Of a stretch of 64,000 nt of DNA, positions 19,347-26,004 are shown piece after piece (position 1 is the stretch's first letter; the number at the start of each line of letters is the position of its first letter). This stretch comes from Micromonospora sp. MW-13 (GTDB taxonomy: Bacteria > Actinomycetota > Actinomycetes > Mycobacteriales > Micromonosporaceae), in the NCBI RefSeq assembly GCF_003434305.1, contig NZ_QKKX01000009.1, positions 248,001 through 312,000 of the forward strand, in the 5' to 3' direction. A program made the translations under genes and the position numbers. The notes under the pieces are model-generated. The model ran no database searches. It was not told the origin of the DNA and worked only from the letters and a program-made list of their open reading frames with translations.

Positions 19347-20180
19347 GTGGACGCGACGAAGCTGCGCCGGGCCATCGCCCGTACCCGACTCGCCCCGGTC
19401 GCCGCCTTCCCCAAGCGGTTCGCCCGGGTGGCCCGGCACGACGCCAAGGTGCTGCGCGCCTCCGCCCGATGGCTGGTCACCTCGCGGGAGCACCACAACT
19501 ACACGTACGAGCTGACCAGGCTGAGCCGGCAGCACCTGGCCTGGTTCGTCAGCGTCGCGTGCGACGTGCCGGTGGCCCGGGTCCGGGGCTGGTTCGCCGA
19601 GATCGAGGGCGACGAGGAACTGCGCCGGCATATCGAGCGGGCCACCGCCGAGGCGTCCCGCCGGGGCCTGGCCGACCGGCAGGTCCGCTACGCCCGCCGG
19701 ATCGGCTGGTACGCCATGGTCCGCGCCACCCGCCCCGCGCACGTGGTGGAGACCGGCGTCGACAAGGGACTGGGTAGCTGCGTGCTGGCCGCCGCCCTGC
19801 TGCGCAACGCCGCCGAGGGGCACCCCGGCCGGCTCACCTCGCTGGACATCAACCCCGAGGCCGGCTACCTGGCCCGCACCGCGCCCTGGTCGGCGGTGGT
19901 CGACATGGTCGTCGGCGACTCCATCGCCTCGATCGAGGCCCTCGACCGGCCCGTCGACCTCTTCCTGCACGACAGCGACCACAGCCGGGCACACGAGAAG
20001 CGCGAGTTCGACGCGGTCGAGCCGAAGCTCGCCCCCGGCGCACTGCTGCTCACCGACAACGTCACCACCACCAACGTCCTCGCCGAACACGCCGAACGCA
20101 CCGACCGGCGCTTCCTCGCGTACCGGGAGACCCCGGCCCGGCACTGGTACCCGGGCGACGGGATCGGGGTCGCCTGGTGA
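19347..20180 (+). CDS. Class I SAM-dependent methyltransferase
   Basis: A 277-residue protein. The SAM-binding core begins at HVVETGVDKGLGSCVLAAAL (motif I), followed by LTSLDINPEAG (acidic end of strand 2), VVGDSIASIEAL, and LFLHDSDHSRAHEKREFDAVEPKL, resembling O-methyltransferases of the Methyltransf_24 type. The first ~100 residues are helical and basic. The substrate is unknown; divergence from the LCP gene suggests a sugar or lipid-linked substrate. The GTG start is supported by a -10 TAGAAC 6 nt upstream. Its stop overlaps the MOSC gene start (GTGA). Confidence 0.83.
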   Translation: MDATKLRRAIARTRLAPVAAFPKRFARVARHDAKVLRASARWLVTSREHHNYTYELTRLSRQHLAWFVSVACDVPVARVRGWFAEIEGDEELRRHIERATAEASRRGLADRQVRYARRIGWYAMVRATRPAHVVETGVDKGLGSCVLAAALLRNAAEGHPGRLTSLDINPEAGYLARTAPWSAVVDMVVGDSIASIEALDRPVDLFLHDSDHSRAHEKREFDAVEPKLAPGALLLTDNVTTTNVLAEHAERTDRRFLAYRETPARHWYPGDGIGVAW

Positions 20181-20983
20181 GGCTCGCGGCCGTGCACACG
20201 TACCCGGTCAAGGGCTGCCACCGGCTGGACCACGACGGCGCCCGGGTGGAACCGTGGGGCCTGGCCGGCGACCGGCGCTGGCTGGTGGTCGACGCCGACG
20301 GCGTCGGCATCACCCAGCGGGAGACCACCGCGCTGGTCGGGCTGCGGGCCGTGCCCCGTGACGACGGCCTGGTGCTGCGCGCCGCCGGCCGCCCCGACCT
20401 GGACGTCGCCGAGCCGACCGGCGCGCCGCCGCTGCCCGTGCGGGTGTTCCGCAACCGGCTGCCGGTCCCCGCGCTCCCCGCCGGGCGGGCCGCCGACGAC
20501 TGGCTCGGCGCCCTGCTCGGCCGCCCGGTCCGCCTGGCCCGGCCCACCCGGCACCTGGCACCCGGCGACCGCGCCCACGACACCGGCGATCGGGTCAGCT
20601 TCGCCGACGAGTACCCCCTGTTGCTGGCCGCCACGGCGTCCCTCGACGCGCTCAACGCCTGGCTCGCCGGGGCCGGCGAGGAGCCCGTGCCGATGAGCCG
20701 GTTCCGGCCCAACCTGGTCGTCACCGGCATCCCCGCCTGGGCCGAGGACGACTGGGCCGGCCGGCGGCTGCGGATCGGCTCCGCCCGGTTCCGCGCCGCC
20801 GGGTCCTGCGGTCGCTGCGTGGTCACCACCACCGATCAGGAGACCGGGGCGCGCGGAAAGGAGCCGCTGCGAACCCTTGGGCGGCACCGCAGCATCGGCG
20901 GAAAGCTGCTGTTCGGCCTGCACCTCGTCCCCGACGGGCCGGGCGTGGTGCGCGTCGGCGACCCGGTGGAGCCGACGGACTGA
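20177..20983 (+). CDS. MOSC domain protein (MOSC N-terminal beta barrel plus MOSC)
   Basis: A 268-residue protein with an N-terminal MOSC-N barrel (VHTYPVKGCHRL, GDRRWLVVDADGVGITQRE) and a C-terminal MOSC domain containing SRFRPNLVVTG and the conserved cysteine motif GSCGRCVVTTTDQETG. Such proteins bind molybdenum cofactor or carry sulfur, as in MOCO sulfurase C-terminal domains and mARC/YcbX. A redox N-reductase role like YcbX is possible, though no ferredoxin domain is fused here. It is translationally coupled to the methyltransferase gene. Confidence 0.88.
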   Translation: MRLAAVHTYPVKGCHRLDHDGARVEPWGLAGDRRWLVVDADGVGITQRETTALVGLRAVPRDDGLVLRAAGRPDLDVAEPTGAPPLPVRVFRNRLPVPALPAGRAADDWLGALLGRPVRLARPTRHLAPGDRAHDTGDRVSFADEYPLLLAATASLDALNAWLAGAGEEPVPMSRFRPNLVVTGIPAWAEDDWAGRRLRIGSARFRAAGSCGRCVVTTTDQETGARGKEPLRTLGRHRSIGGKLLFGLHLVPDGPGVVRVGDPVEPTD

Positions 20984-21112
20984 CCGCGACCGGTGGACCG
21001 ACCAGGTCGACGGACTGACCGTCCCGGGCCGGCCCCGCCGCCGCTCGCGTCCCGGTTTCGGCCTCGGCCGAGTTGTCCCCGGCGCCGCTGGTCCGGCAGC
21101 ATCGACCGGCAT

Positions 21113-21233
21113 GTCACGTCGCCGGGTTGGGGGCGGCCCGTCGGGGGTCACGTCGCCGGGTTGGCGGGCTGTCCGTCGGGGGTCACGTCGCCGGGTTGAC
21201 GGGCCGGCCGTCGGAGGTCACGTCGCCGGGTTG
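21113..21233. repeat. Tandem 34/35-bp repeat, 3.5 copies, at the end of a GNAT gene
   Basis: The 17-mer GTCACGTCGCCGGGTTG starts at 21113, 21147, 21182 and 21217, giving periods of 34, 35 and 35 bp with near-identical spacers. The minus-strand GNAT gene ends inside the array at 21183. Since 35 is not a multiple of three, each unit is read in a new frame, and the stop TGA falls within the second repeat met by the ribosome. Spacing and spacer similarity are those of a minisatellite, not a CRISPR. Confidence 0.88.
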
Positions 21234-21758
21234 CCTGCCGGCAGTCAGGTCGAGCCACATGAGGATCTCGTCCCGGTCGTCGCCCGGGGCGACCCGCAGC
21301 GCGCCCGGCAACCGGCCCACCTCTCGGTAGCCGAGCCGCGTGTAGAACCGCTCCAGCCCCAGCCCGCCGCGTACGGTCACGTGCAGCGCCTCCCGGCCCA
21401 GCTTCCGTCCGAGCCGCTCCGCCTCACGCATCAGTGCCAGCCCGTGCCCCCGGCCCTGGGTGTCGGGGTGCACCATCACCCGCTTCAGCACGCACCAGTG
21501 CGCCTTGAGGTGGAACCGGTTGTCGGCGAAGACCAGCACGGCCACCGGGTGTGCGTCGTCGTACCCGACGAGCAGCCGGTCCGGGCCGTCGACGACGTCG
21601 GCGAAGGTCGTCTCGGCGACGGGGCGGACGTCGGCAACGGTGACCGGCGCGACGAAGCCGACCGCGCCGCCGGCGTTGGTGACGTCGACCCAGAGGCGGA
21701 CGATCTCCTCGCGCAGTTCGGGGGTCAGCTCGGGGTCGAGGACGAAGTGCAGACTCAC
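21183..21758 (-). CDS. GNAT family N-acetyltransferase
   Basis: A 191-residue acetyltransferase. The core has VLKRVMVHPDTQGRGHGLAL, the acetyl-CoA pyrophosphate loop (Q/R-x-x-G-x-G/A), then LHVTVRGGLGLERFYTRLGY (late helix and strand). The acceptor is unknown. The GTG at 21758 (VSLHFVLDPELTP) is preferred over an ATG at 21797 because family-like sequence begins there. The last ~14 residues are encoded by a 35-bp tandem repeat, so the C-terminus is repeat-derived and probably variable between strains. Confidence 0.83.
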   Translation of the reverse strand: MSLHFVLDPELTPELREEIVRLWVDVTNAGGAVGFVAPVTVADVRPVAETTFADVVDGPDRLLVGYDDAHPVAVLVFADNRFHLKAHWCVLKRVMVHPDTQGRGHGLALMREAERLGRKLGREALHVTVRGGLGLERFYTRLGYREVGRLPGALRVAPGDDRDEILMWLDLTAGRQPGDVTSDGRPVNPAT

Positions 21759-21847
21759 GCCGCCATCCTGCCCAGCGGCCACGGGGACCGTCCCCATCGA
21801 GTGACGCGTCCGACACCGCCCTGGACGGGCGGTGAGGTGGGTAGAAG

Positions 21848-21922
21848 TAGGGCCGACGGGATTCGAACCCGCACTGGTGCGGACCTAAACCGCATGCCTC
21901 CTGCCAGTTGGGCTACGGCCCC
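21848..21922 (-). tRNA. tRNA with anticodon UAG and short variable loop (Leu by codon), overlapping the HNH gene
   Basis: A complete 75-nt cloverleaf: 7-bp acceptor stem (GGGGCCG with CGGCCCT, G1-U72 at the end), T8/A9, D arm of 18 nt with G18-G19, anticodon stem TGCGG/CCGCA around loop TTTAGGT (anticodon UAG), 5-nt variable loop CCAGT, T arm with loop TTCGAAT, discriminator A73. CCA is not encoded. Tertiary contacts T8-A14, A15-T48, G19-C56 and T54-A58 are all possible. The anticodon reads leucine CUA (and by wobble CUG), yet bacterial tRNA-Leu normally has a long variable arm; the D arm resembles a Leu-type arm (three pairs, TGGCAG). T8-A9-G10 is the stop codon of the HNH gene. Charging and function are unknown. 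Confidence 0.82.
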
Positions 21923-22509
21923 TTGACCATGTACACCGTCATTCTCCACGACCACTCACGCGGTTGACGAAGTCGCCTACCGATCGGGAAACCGGTTGGT
22001 GTCACGGCCTTCGGATCGTAGACCACATCGGGCGCGACCACACCCGCCCGGCGGGCACCGGCGTACGTGGCGGTCTGGCTGTGGCAGTTGGGGCAGAGCA
22101 GCCGGAGGTTGTGCGGCCGGTTGTCCAGGAAGTCGCCGTTGATGTGATCGACGTGCAGGGTGAGTGCCGCTCCCTGCCAGATCGGGCCGGTGCCACACCC
22201 CTCGCACTCCTCGGGCAGCCCGATCAGCGCGAGTGCGCGTTTCAGCCGGGTGCCGGCGACCCGTCGCGCCCCCTCGGGTCGCTGGGTCAGCAGCGCCGAC
22301 GCAGGAATCCGTACCCTGCGCTCGCCCCGGTTGTGCGCTTGCCCGGTGAAGTGCGAGGTGTCGATGCCGAAGCGCTTGAGCTGGCGGCTGATGTGGGCGT
22401 GCGAACCCCCGCTGAGGCGGACGCCCAGCAGTCGCAGCACCTCGGTGACGCTGCGCGCCTGCACTGCCGCGGCGGCCAACGCCTCTGGCGGGTACTTGTA
22501 ACGGGCCAC
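21913..22509 (-). CDS. HNH endonuclease whose stop codon lies inside a tRNA
   Basis: A 198-residue protein. The N-terminal part (~1-60) looks like a DNA-binding helix-turn-helix (LAAAAVQARSVTEVLRLLGV, then HAHISRQLKRFGID). The C-terminal nuclease has zinc pairs CEGC (102/105) and CPNC (139/142) framing the HNH residues His122 (LHVDHINGD), Asn134 and His143. The family occurs in phages and actinobacterial chromosomes. The final codons GGG-CCG-TAG form nucleotides 2-10 of the downstream tRNA (first G is tRNA position 2), so RNase P cleavage of a joint transcript would remove the stop codon. No phage genes are nearby. Confidence 0.88.
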   Translation of the reverse strand: MARYKYPPEALAAAAVQARSVTEVLRLLGVRLSGGSHAHISRQLKRFGIDTSHFTGQAHNRGERRVRIPASALLTQRPEGARRVAGTRLKRALALIGLPEECEGCGTGPIWQGAALTLHVDHINGDFLDNRPHNLRLLCPNCHSQTATYAGARRAGVVAPDVVYDPKAVTPTGFPIGRRLRQPREWSWRMTVYMVKGP

Positions 22510-22540
22510 GTGCGAACGGTAGCGGCCCGGTACGACGCGT

Positions 22541-23017
22541 TCAGTCCAGCCCGAGGTCGCGGCGCAGCTTGGCGACGTGGCCGGTGGCCTTGACGTTGTA
22601 GAGCGCCCGCTCGATCTTCCCGTCCGGGTCGATGACGAAGGTGGAGCGGATCACCCCGGTCACGGTCCGGCCGTAGGACTGCTTCTCGCCGTACGCGCCG
22701 TACGCGGTGAGCACCGCCTTGTCGGCGTCGGCGACCAGCGGGAAGGTGATGGCGTCCCGCTCGCGGAACTTGGCCAGCTTCTCCGGCTTGTCGGGGGAGA
22801 TGCCGACCACCTCGTAGCCGGCCGCCTGGAGCGAGGCGAGCGAGTCGCGGAAGTCACACGCCTGCTTGGTGCAGCCGGGCGTCATCGCGGCGGGGTAGGC
22901 GTACAGGATCACCTTCCGGCCGCGCAGGTCGGCCAGCGAGAGGGTGTCGCCGGTGTCGGTCGGCAGGGTGAACTCGGGCGCGGGGTCACCGGGGTTGAGG
23001 CGGGCGGGCGCGGTCAT
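22541..23017 (-). CDS. bcp: Thioredoxin-dependent peroxiredoxin Bcp
   Basis: A 158-residue AhpC/TSA-fold peroxidase that reduces hydrogen and organic peroxides in the cytosol. The peroxidatic Cys49 is in AMTPGCTKQAC and the resolving Cys54 five residues later, the arrangement of atypical 2-Cys BCP enzymes. Downstream are VVGISPDKPEKLAKF and STFVIDPDGKIE. The ATG is 7 nt from a -10 TAGGGT (23025-23030), so the transcript is probably leaderless. Confidence 0.95.
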   Translation of the reverse strand: MTAPARLNPGDPAPEFTLPTDTGDTLSLADLRGRKVILYAYPAAMTPGCTKQACDFRDSLASLQAAGYEVVGISPDKPEKLAKFRERDAITFPLVADADKAVLTAYGAYGEKQSYGRTVTGVIRSTFVIDPDGKIERALYNVKATGHVAKLRRDLGLD

Positions 23018-23094
23018 GGCGGAAACCCTACCGCCGCCGGGGCGCGAGCCGGCGGGGACGACGCGCCAGGCATCGTGTTCAACCTCATCCCTTG

Positions 23095-23134
23095 TTGCAA
23101 GGTCTTGGCAACAGTAGTGCAGCGGAAATAGGCT
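23095..23134 (+). promoter_or_regulatory. Promoter with Nur-type nickel operator
   Basis: TTGCAA-N5-TGGCAA (23095-23111) differs by one base from the nickel-uptake regulator (Nur) consensus of actinomycetes (TTGCAA-N5-TTGCAA), and the outer arms TGTTGC/GCAACA are perfect inverted repeats. It overlaps a -35 TTGGCA (23105-23110) that is 18 bp from a -10 TAGGCT (23129-23134). The transcript would start about 55 nt before the transporter start. No cobalamin riboswitch is visible in this short leader, which favours nickel as substrate. Confidence 0.65.
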
Positions 23135-23195
23135 GAGCCCGTCGGCGTTGGACCCGCCCCGCCGCGCCCCGGGAGGTCGAGTGGAAACCCTGGCG

Positions 23196-23900
23196 ATGCA
23201 CATCTCGAACGGGATCGTCAACGGTCCCGTCGCCGCGGTCTTCGCCGCCTTCGCCCTGGCGGTGCTGACCCTGTGCGTGCTGCGCGGCCGGCGTGACCTG
23301 GACGACCGGCTCGCCCCGATGGCCGGCCTGGTCGCCGCGTTCATCTTCGCCGTCCAGATGCTCAACTTCCCGATCTTCACCGCCGGGGTGAGCGGTCACC
23401 TGCTCGGCGGCGCGCTCGCCGCGCTGCTGGTCGGCCCGTGGGTCGGCGCGCTCTGCGTGGCGGTCGTGCTGGTCGTGCAGGCGCTGGTCTTCGGGGACGG
23501 CGGGGTGGCCATGCTCGGGCTGAACATCACCAACATGGCCGTCCTCGGCACCGCCGTCGGGTACCTGCTGATCGCCCTGCTGCTGCGGGTGCTGCCCCGC
23601 ACGCCGGTCGGGCTCGCCGTGACCGCCTTCGTCTCCGCGCTGGTCAGCGTGGTGGTCGCGTCCCAGGGCTTCGTGCTCCAGTACTGGCTGGGCGGCACCA
23701 CCGACCTGGGCGGCAACCTGGCCGGCCTGGCCGGCACCATGGCCGGCGCCCACCTGCTGATCGGAATCGGCGAGGGCCTGATCACCGCGACCACCGTGGT
23801 CACCGTCGCGAAGGTCCGCCCCGATCTCGTGTACGCGCTGCGTGCCCTGAAGCCGGCCGCGCCGGCTCCCGTCGTCCCGGTCGCCGGAGGTGCCCGATGA
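23196..23900 (+). CDS. nikM: Nickel/cobalt ECF transporter substrate-binding protein (NikM/CbiM)
   Basis: Membrane S-component that captures Ni2+ or Co2+. It begins MHISNGIVNGPVAA; in this family the N-terminal amine and His2 are metal ligands, which favours the ATG at 23196 (234 residues). A GTG at 23181 with a better-spaced GGAGG would add five residues and bury the ligand unless they are removed, so the start is uncertain. About six membrane helices follow, with AGVSGHLLGGALAALLVGPW and LNITNMAVLGTAVG being typical. First gene of a four-gene operon with ATGA overlaps, probably Nur-controlled. Confidence 0.88.
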   Translation: MHISNGIVNGPVAAVFAAFALAVLTLCVLRGRRDLDDRLAPMAGLVAAFIFAVQMLNFPIFTAGVSGHLLGGALAALLVGPWVGALCVAVVLVVQALVFGDGGVAMLGLNITNMAVLGTAVGYLLIALLLRVLPRTPVGLAVTAFVSALVSVVVASQGFVLQYWLGGTTDLGGNLAGLAGTMAGAHLLIGIGEGLITATTVVTVAKVRPDLVYALRALKPAAPAPVVPVAGGAR

Positions 23901-24358
23901 GCAAGCGTCCCTGGGGCTTCGTCGTCGGCGGCCTGCTGGTCGCCCTGCTGCTGGCCGGCGTCGTCAGCAACTACGCCTCGTCGCACCCGGACGGGCTGGA
24001 CTCGTCGCTGCTCAAGGGCTGCACGGTCGACGCCGAGGGCGAGATCACCGGCGGCACCTGCCCGGCCCAGCAGACGCGGGACCACGAGCTGGCCGACAGC
24101 CCGCTGGCCGACTACGGCGTCCGGGGCCTGGACAACGACTTCCTCTCCACCGGCCTCTCCGGCGTCCTCGGGGTGCTGCTCACCTTTGCCGTCGGCGGTG
24201 GCGTGTTCTGGCTGCTGCGCCGCCGGGGCCCGCGGCCGGGCGCCGGCCACGTCGCCGGACCGGCCGGCGGCGACGGGGCGGTGGGCGACCGGGCCGGCGG
24301 CGACCCGGCCGGCGGCGGGCACGGCGACGACGCCTCGCGCGTGGCGAACAGCCGGTAG
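23897..24358 (+). CDS. nikN: ECF transporter small membrane subunit (NikN/CbiN-like)
   Basis: A 153-residue protein with an N-terminal helix (FVVGGLLVALLLAGVVSNYA), an extracytoplasmic loop with SSHPDGLDSSL, and a second helix (GVLGVLLTFAVGGGVFWLL), the two-helix plan of CbiN/NikN, which stabilises the metal-loaded S-component. The C-terminal tail is Gly/Asp-rich and longer than usual. The ATG overlaps the nikM stop. Confidence 0.85.
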   Translation: MSKRPWGFVVGGLLVALLLAGVVSNYASSHPDGLDSSLLKGCTVDAEGEITGGTCPAQQTRDHELADSPLADYGVRGLDNDFLSTGLSGVLGVLLTFAVGGGVFWLLRRRGPRPGAGHVAGPAGGDGAVGDRAGGDPAGGGHGDDASRVANSR

Positions 24359-24370
24359 GCGGGGACGGCG

Positions 24371-25141
24371 ATGGGGGCCGGCCATGCCCACGTGCTCTAC
24401 CGGGAGTCGACCTCGCCGGTGCACCGCCTGCCGCCCGAGGTGAAGATCGCCGCGATGGTGTTGTTCACCCTCGCGGTGGTGGCCACCCCGCGCGCGGCGT
24501 TCTGGGCCTTCGGCGGGTACGCCCTGCTGGTCGCGGTGGTGGCCGGGCTGGCCCGGGTGGGGCCGGGCTGGCTGCTCAGCCGGGCGGCGATCGAGCTGCC
24601 GTTCGTGCTGTTCGCGTTCGCGCTGCCGTTCCTCGGGGCGGGCGAGCGGGTCGACGTGGCGGGGCTGAGCCTCTCCGTCGACGGGCTGCTCGGCGGCTGG
24701 AACATCATCGCCAAGGGCACCCTCGGCGTACTGGCGTCGCTGCTGCTCGCGGCGACCACGACGACCCGGGACCTGATCGTCGGCCTGGACCGGCTGCGCT
24801 GCCCACAGATCCTCACCCAGATCGCCACCTTCATGCTGCGCTACCTGGACGTGCTGGTCGGCGAGGCCCGCCGGATGCGGGTGGCCCGGGTCTCCCGGGG
24901 CGACGACCCGCGCTTCCTGTGGCAGCTACGCGGCTTCGCCGCCGGCGTCGGGGCGCTGTTCCTGCGCGCGTTCGAGCGCGGCGAGCGGGTCTACCTGGCG
25001 ATGGTTTCGCGCGGCTACTCCGGCCGGATGCCGGCGGTCTGGCAGGGCGCCGGCGCGGCGACCGCCGGGCAGTGGCTGGTCGGGGCGGCGGTGCCGCTGG
25101 TCGCGGCCACCATCGCCGCGACCGCCGTCGCCCTGACATGA
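24371..25141 (+). CDS. nikQ: ECF transporter T-component (NikQ/CbiQ, EcfT)
   Basis: Integral membrane coupling subunit of 256 residues. It has about five or six helices and the two cytoplasmic Ala-Arg-Gly-type coupling motifs, seen as RMRVARVSRG (about residue 178) and ERVYLAMVSRGYSG (about 217), which contact the ATPase. The N-terminal HAHVLYRESTSPVHRLPPEVK is typical of CbiQ. It lies between nikN and the ATPase gene, overlapping the latter by ATGA. Confidence 0.92.
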   Translation: MGAGHAHVLYRESTSPVHRLPPEVKIAAMVLFTLAVVATPRAAFWAFGGYALLVAVVAGLARVGPGWLLSRAAIELPFVLFAFALPFLGAGERVDVAGLSLSVDGLLGGWNIIAKGTLGVLASLLLAATTTTRDLIVGLDRLRCPQILTQIATFMLRYLDVLVGEARRMRVARVSRGDDPRFLWQLRGFAAGVGALFLRAFERGERVYLAMVSRGYSGRMPAVWQGAGAATAGQWLVGAAVPLVAATIAATAVALT

Positions 25142-25911
25142 TCGGGTACGTGCAGAACCAGGCTCCGGTCTCCCTCGACGTGCGCGGCGTGCGGTACGCC
25201 TACCCGGACGGGCACGTCGCCCTGCACGGGGTGGACCTGGCCGTGCCGCGCGGCGAACGGGTGGCGCTGCTCGGCCCGAACGGCGCCGGCAAGACCACCC
25301 TGGTGCTGCACCTCAACGGCATCCTCACCGCCACCGAGGGCACGGTGCGCGTCGGCGGGCTGACCGTCAGCCGGGACCGGGGCACCCTCGCGGAGATCCG
25401 CCGCCGGGTGGGCATCGTCTTCCAGGACCCGGACGACCAGCTCTTCCTGCCCACCGTCGCCGAGGACGTGGCGTTCGGCCCGGCCAACCTGGGGCTGCGC
25501 GGTGCGGAGCTGGCGGCCCGGGTGGACGAGGCGCTGGCGGCGGTGGGGATGGGCGAGCACCGGGACCGTGCCCCGCACCACCTGTCGTTCGGCCAGCGCC
25601 GCCGGGTGGCGGTGGCGACCGTGCTGGCCATGCGCCCGGAGATCCTGGTGCTCGACGAGCCGTCGTCGAACCTCGACCCGGCGGCACGGCGGGAGCTGGC
25701 GGAGATCCTGCGCAGCCTGTCGGTGACGCTGCTGATGGTCACCCACGACCTGCCGTACGCGCTGGAGCTGTGCGACCGCTCGGTCATCCTCGACGAGGGC
25801 CGCATCGTCGCCGACGCCCCCACCCGCACCCTCCTGGCGAACCAGGAGCTGCTGTCGACCCACCGCCTGGAACTCCCCTACGGCTTCACCCCCCACACCC
25901 CCCACCCCTGA
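25138..25911 (+). CDS. nikO: ECF transporter ATPase (NikO/CbiO)
   Basis: Energises metal uptake. 257 residues with Walker A LLGPNGAGKTTLVL, Q-loop FQDPDDQLF (typical of ECF-type ATPases), signature LSFGQRRRVAVA (a variant of LSGGQ), Walker B LVLDEPSSNLDP and switch His in MVTHDL. Last gene of the nik operon, ending 56 bp before a convergent gene with a palindromic repeat between and across their ends. Confidence 0.94.
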   Translation: MIGYVQNQAPVSLDVRGVRYAYPDGHVALHGVDLAVPRGERVALLGPNGAGKTTLVLHLNGILTATEGTVRVGGLTVSRDRGTLAEIRRRVGIVFQDPDDQLFLPTVAEDVAFGPANLGLRGAELAARVDEALAAVGMGEHRDRAPHHLSFGQRRRVAVATVLAMRPEILVLDEPSSNLDPAARRELAEILRSLSVTLLMVTHDLPYALELCDRSVILDEGRIVADAPTRTLLANQELLSTHRLELPYGFTPHTPHP

Positions 25912-25932
25912 CCGGGGCTGCCCTCCCGGCGC

Positions 25933-26004
25933 CGATCAAGGAGCCGTGGTGCCCGGTAGCTGGGGTTCTAGGACGATTTGTTCCCCAGCGCGACTCCATG
26001 ATCG
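25933..26004. repeat. Intergenic palindromic repeat, family 2 (likely bidirectional terminator)
   Basis: Outer arms CGATCAAGGAG (25933-25943) and CTCCATGATCG (25994-26004) pair at 10 of 11 positions; an inner stem GCTGGGG/CCCCAGC sits within. CGTGGTGCCCGGT next to the left arm is shared with the element at 60618-60700. It lies between convergent nikO and the 25968-27083 gene and overlaps that gene's last ~37 bp. A termination role is inferred. Confidence 0.75.

Noticed and set aside
21113-21233. CRISPR-like regular repeats
   Set aside because: Spacers are nearly the same as each other, the repeat is 17 bp, only four copies and no cas genes; it is a minisatellite.
23041-23195. Cobalamin riboswitch before the ECF transporter
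   Set aside because: The region is too short and lacks the B12-box; the Nur-like dyad explains it better.
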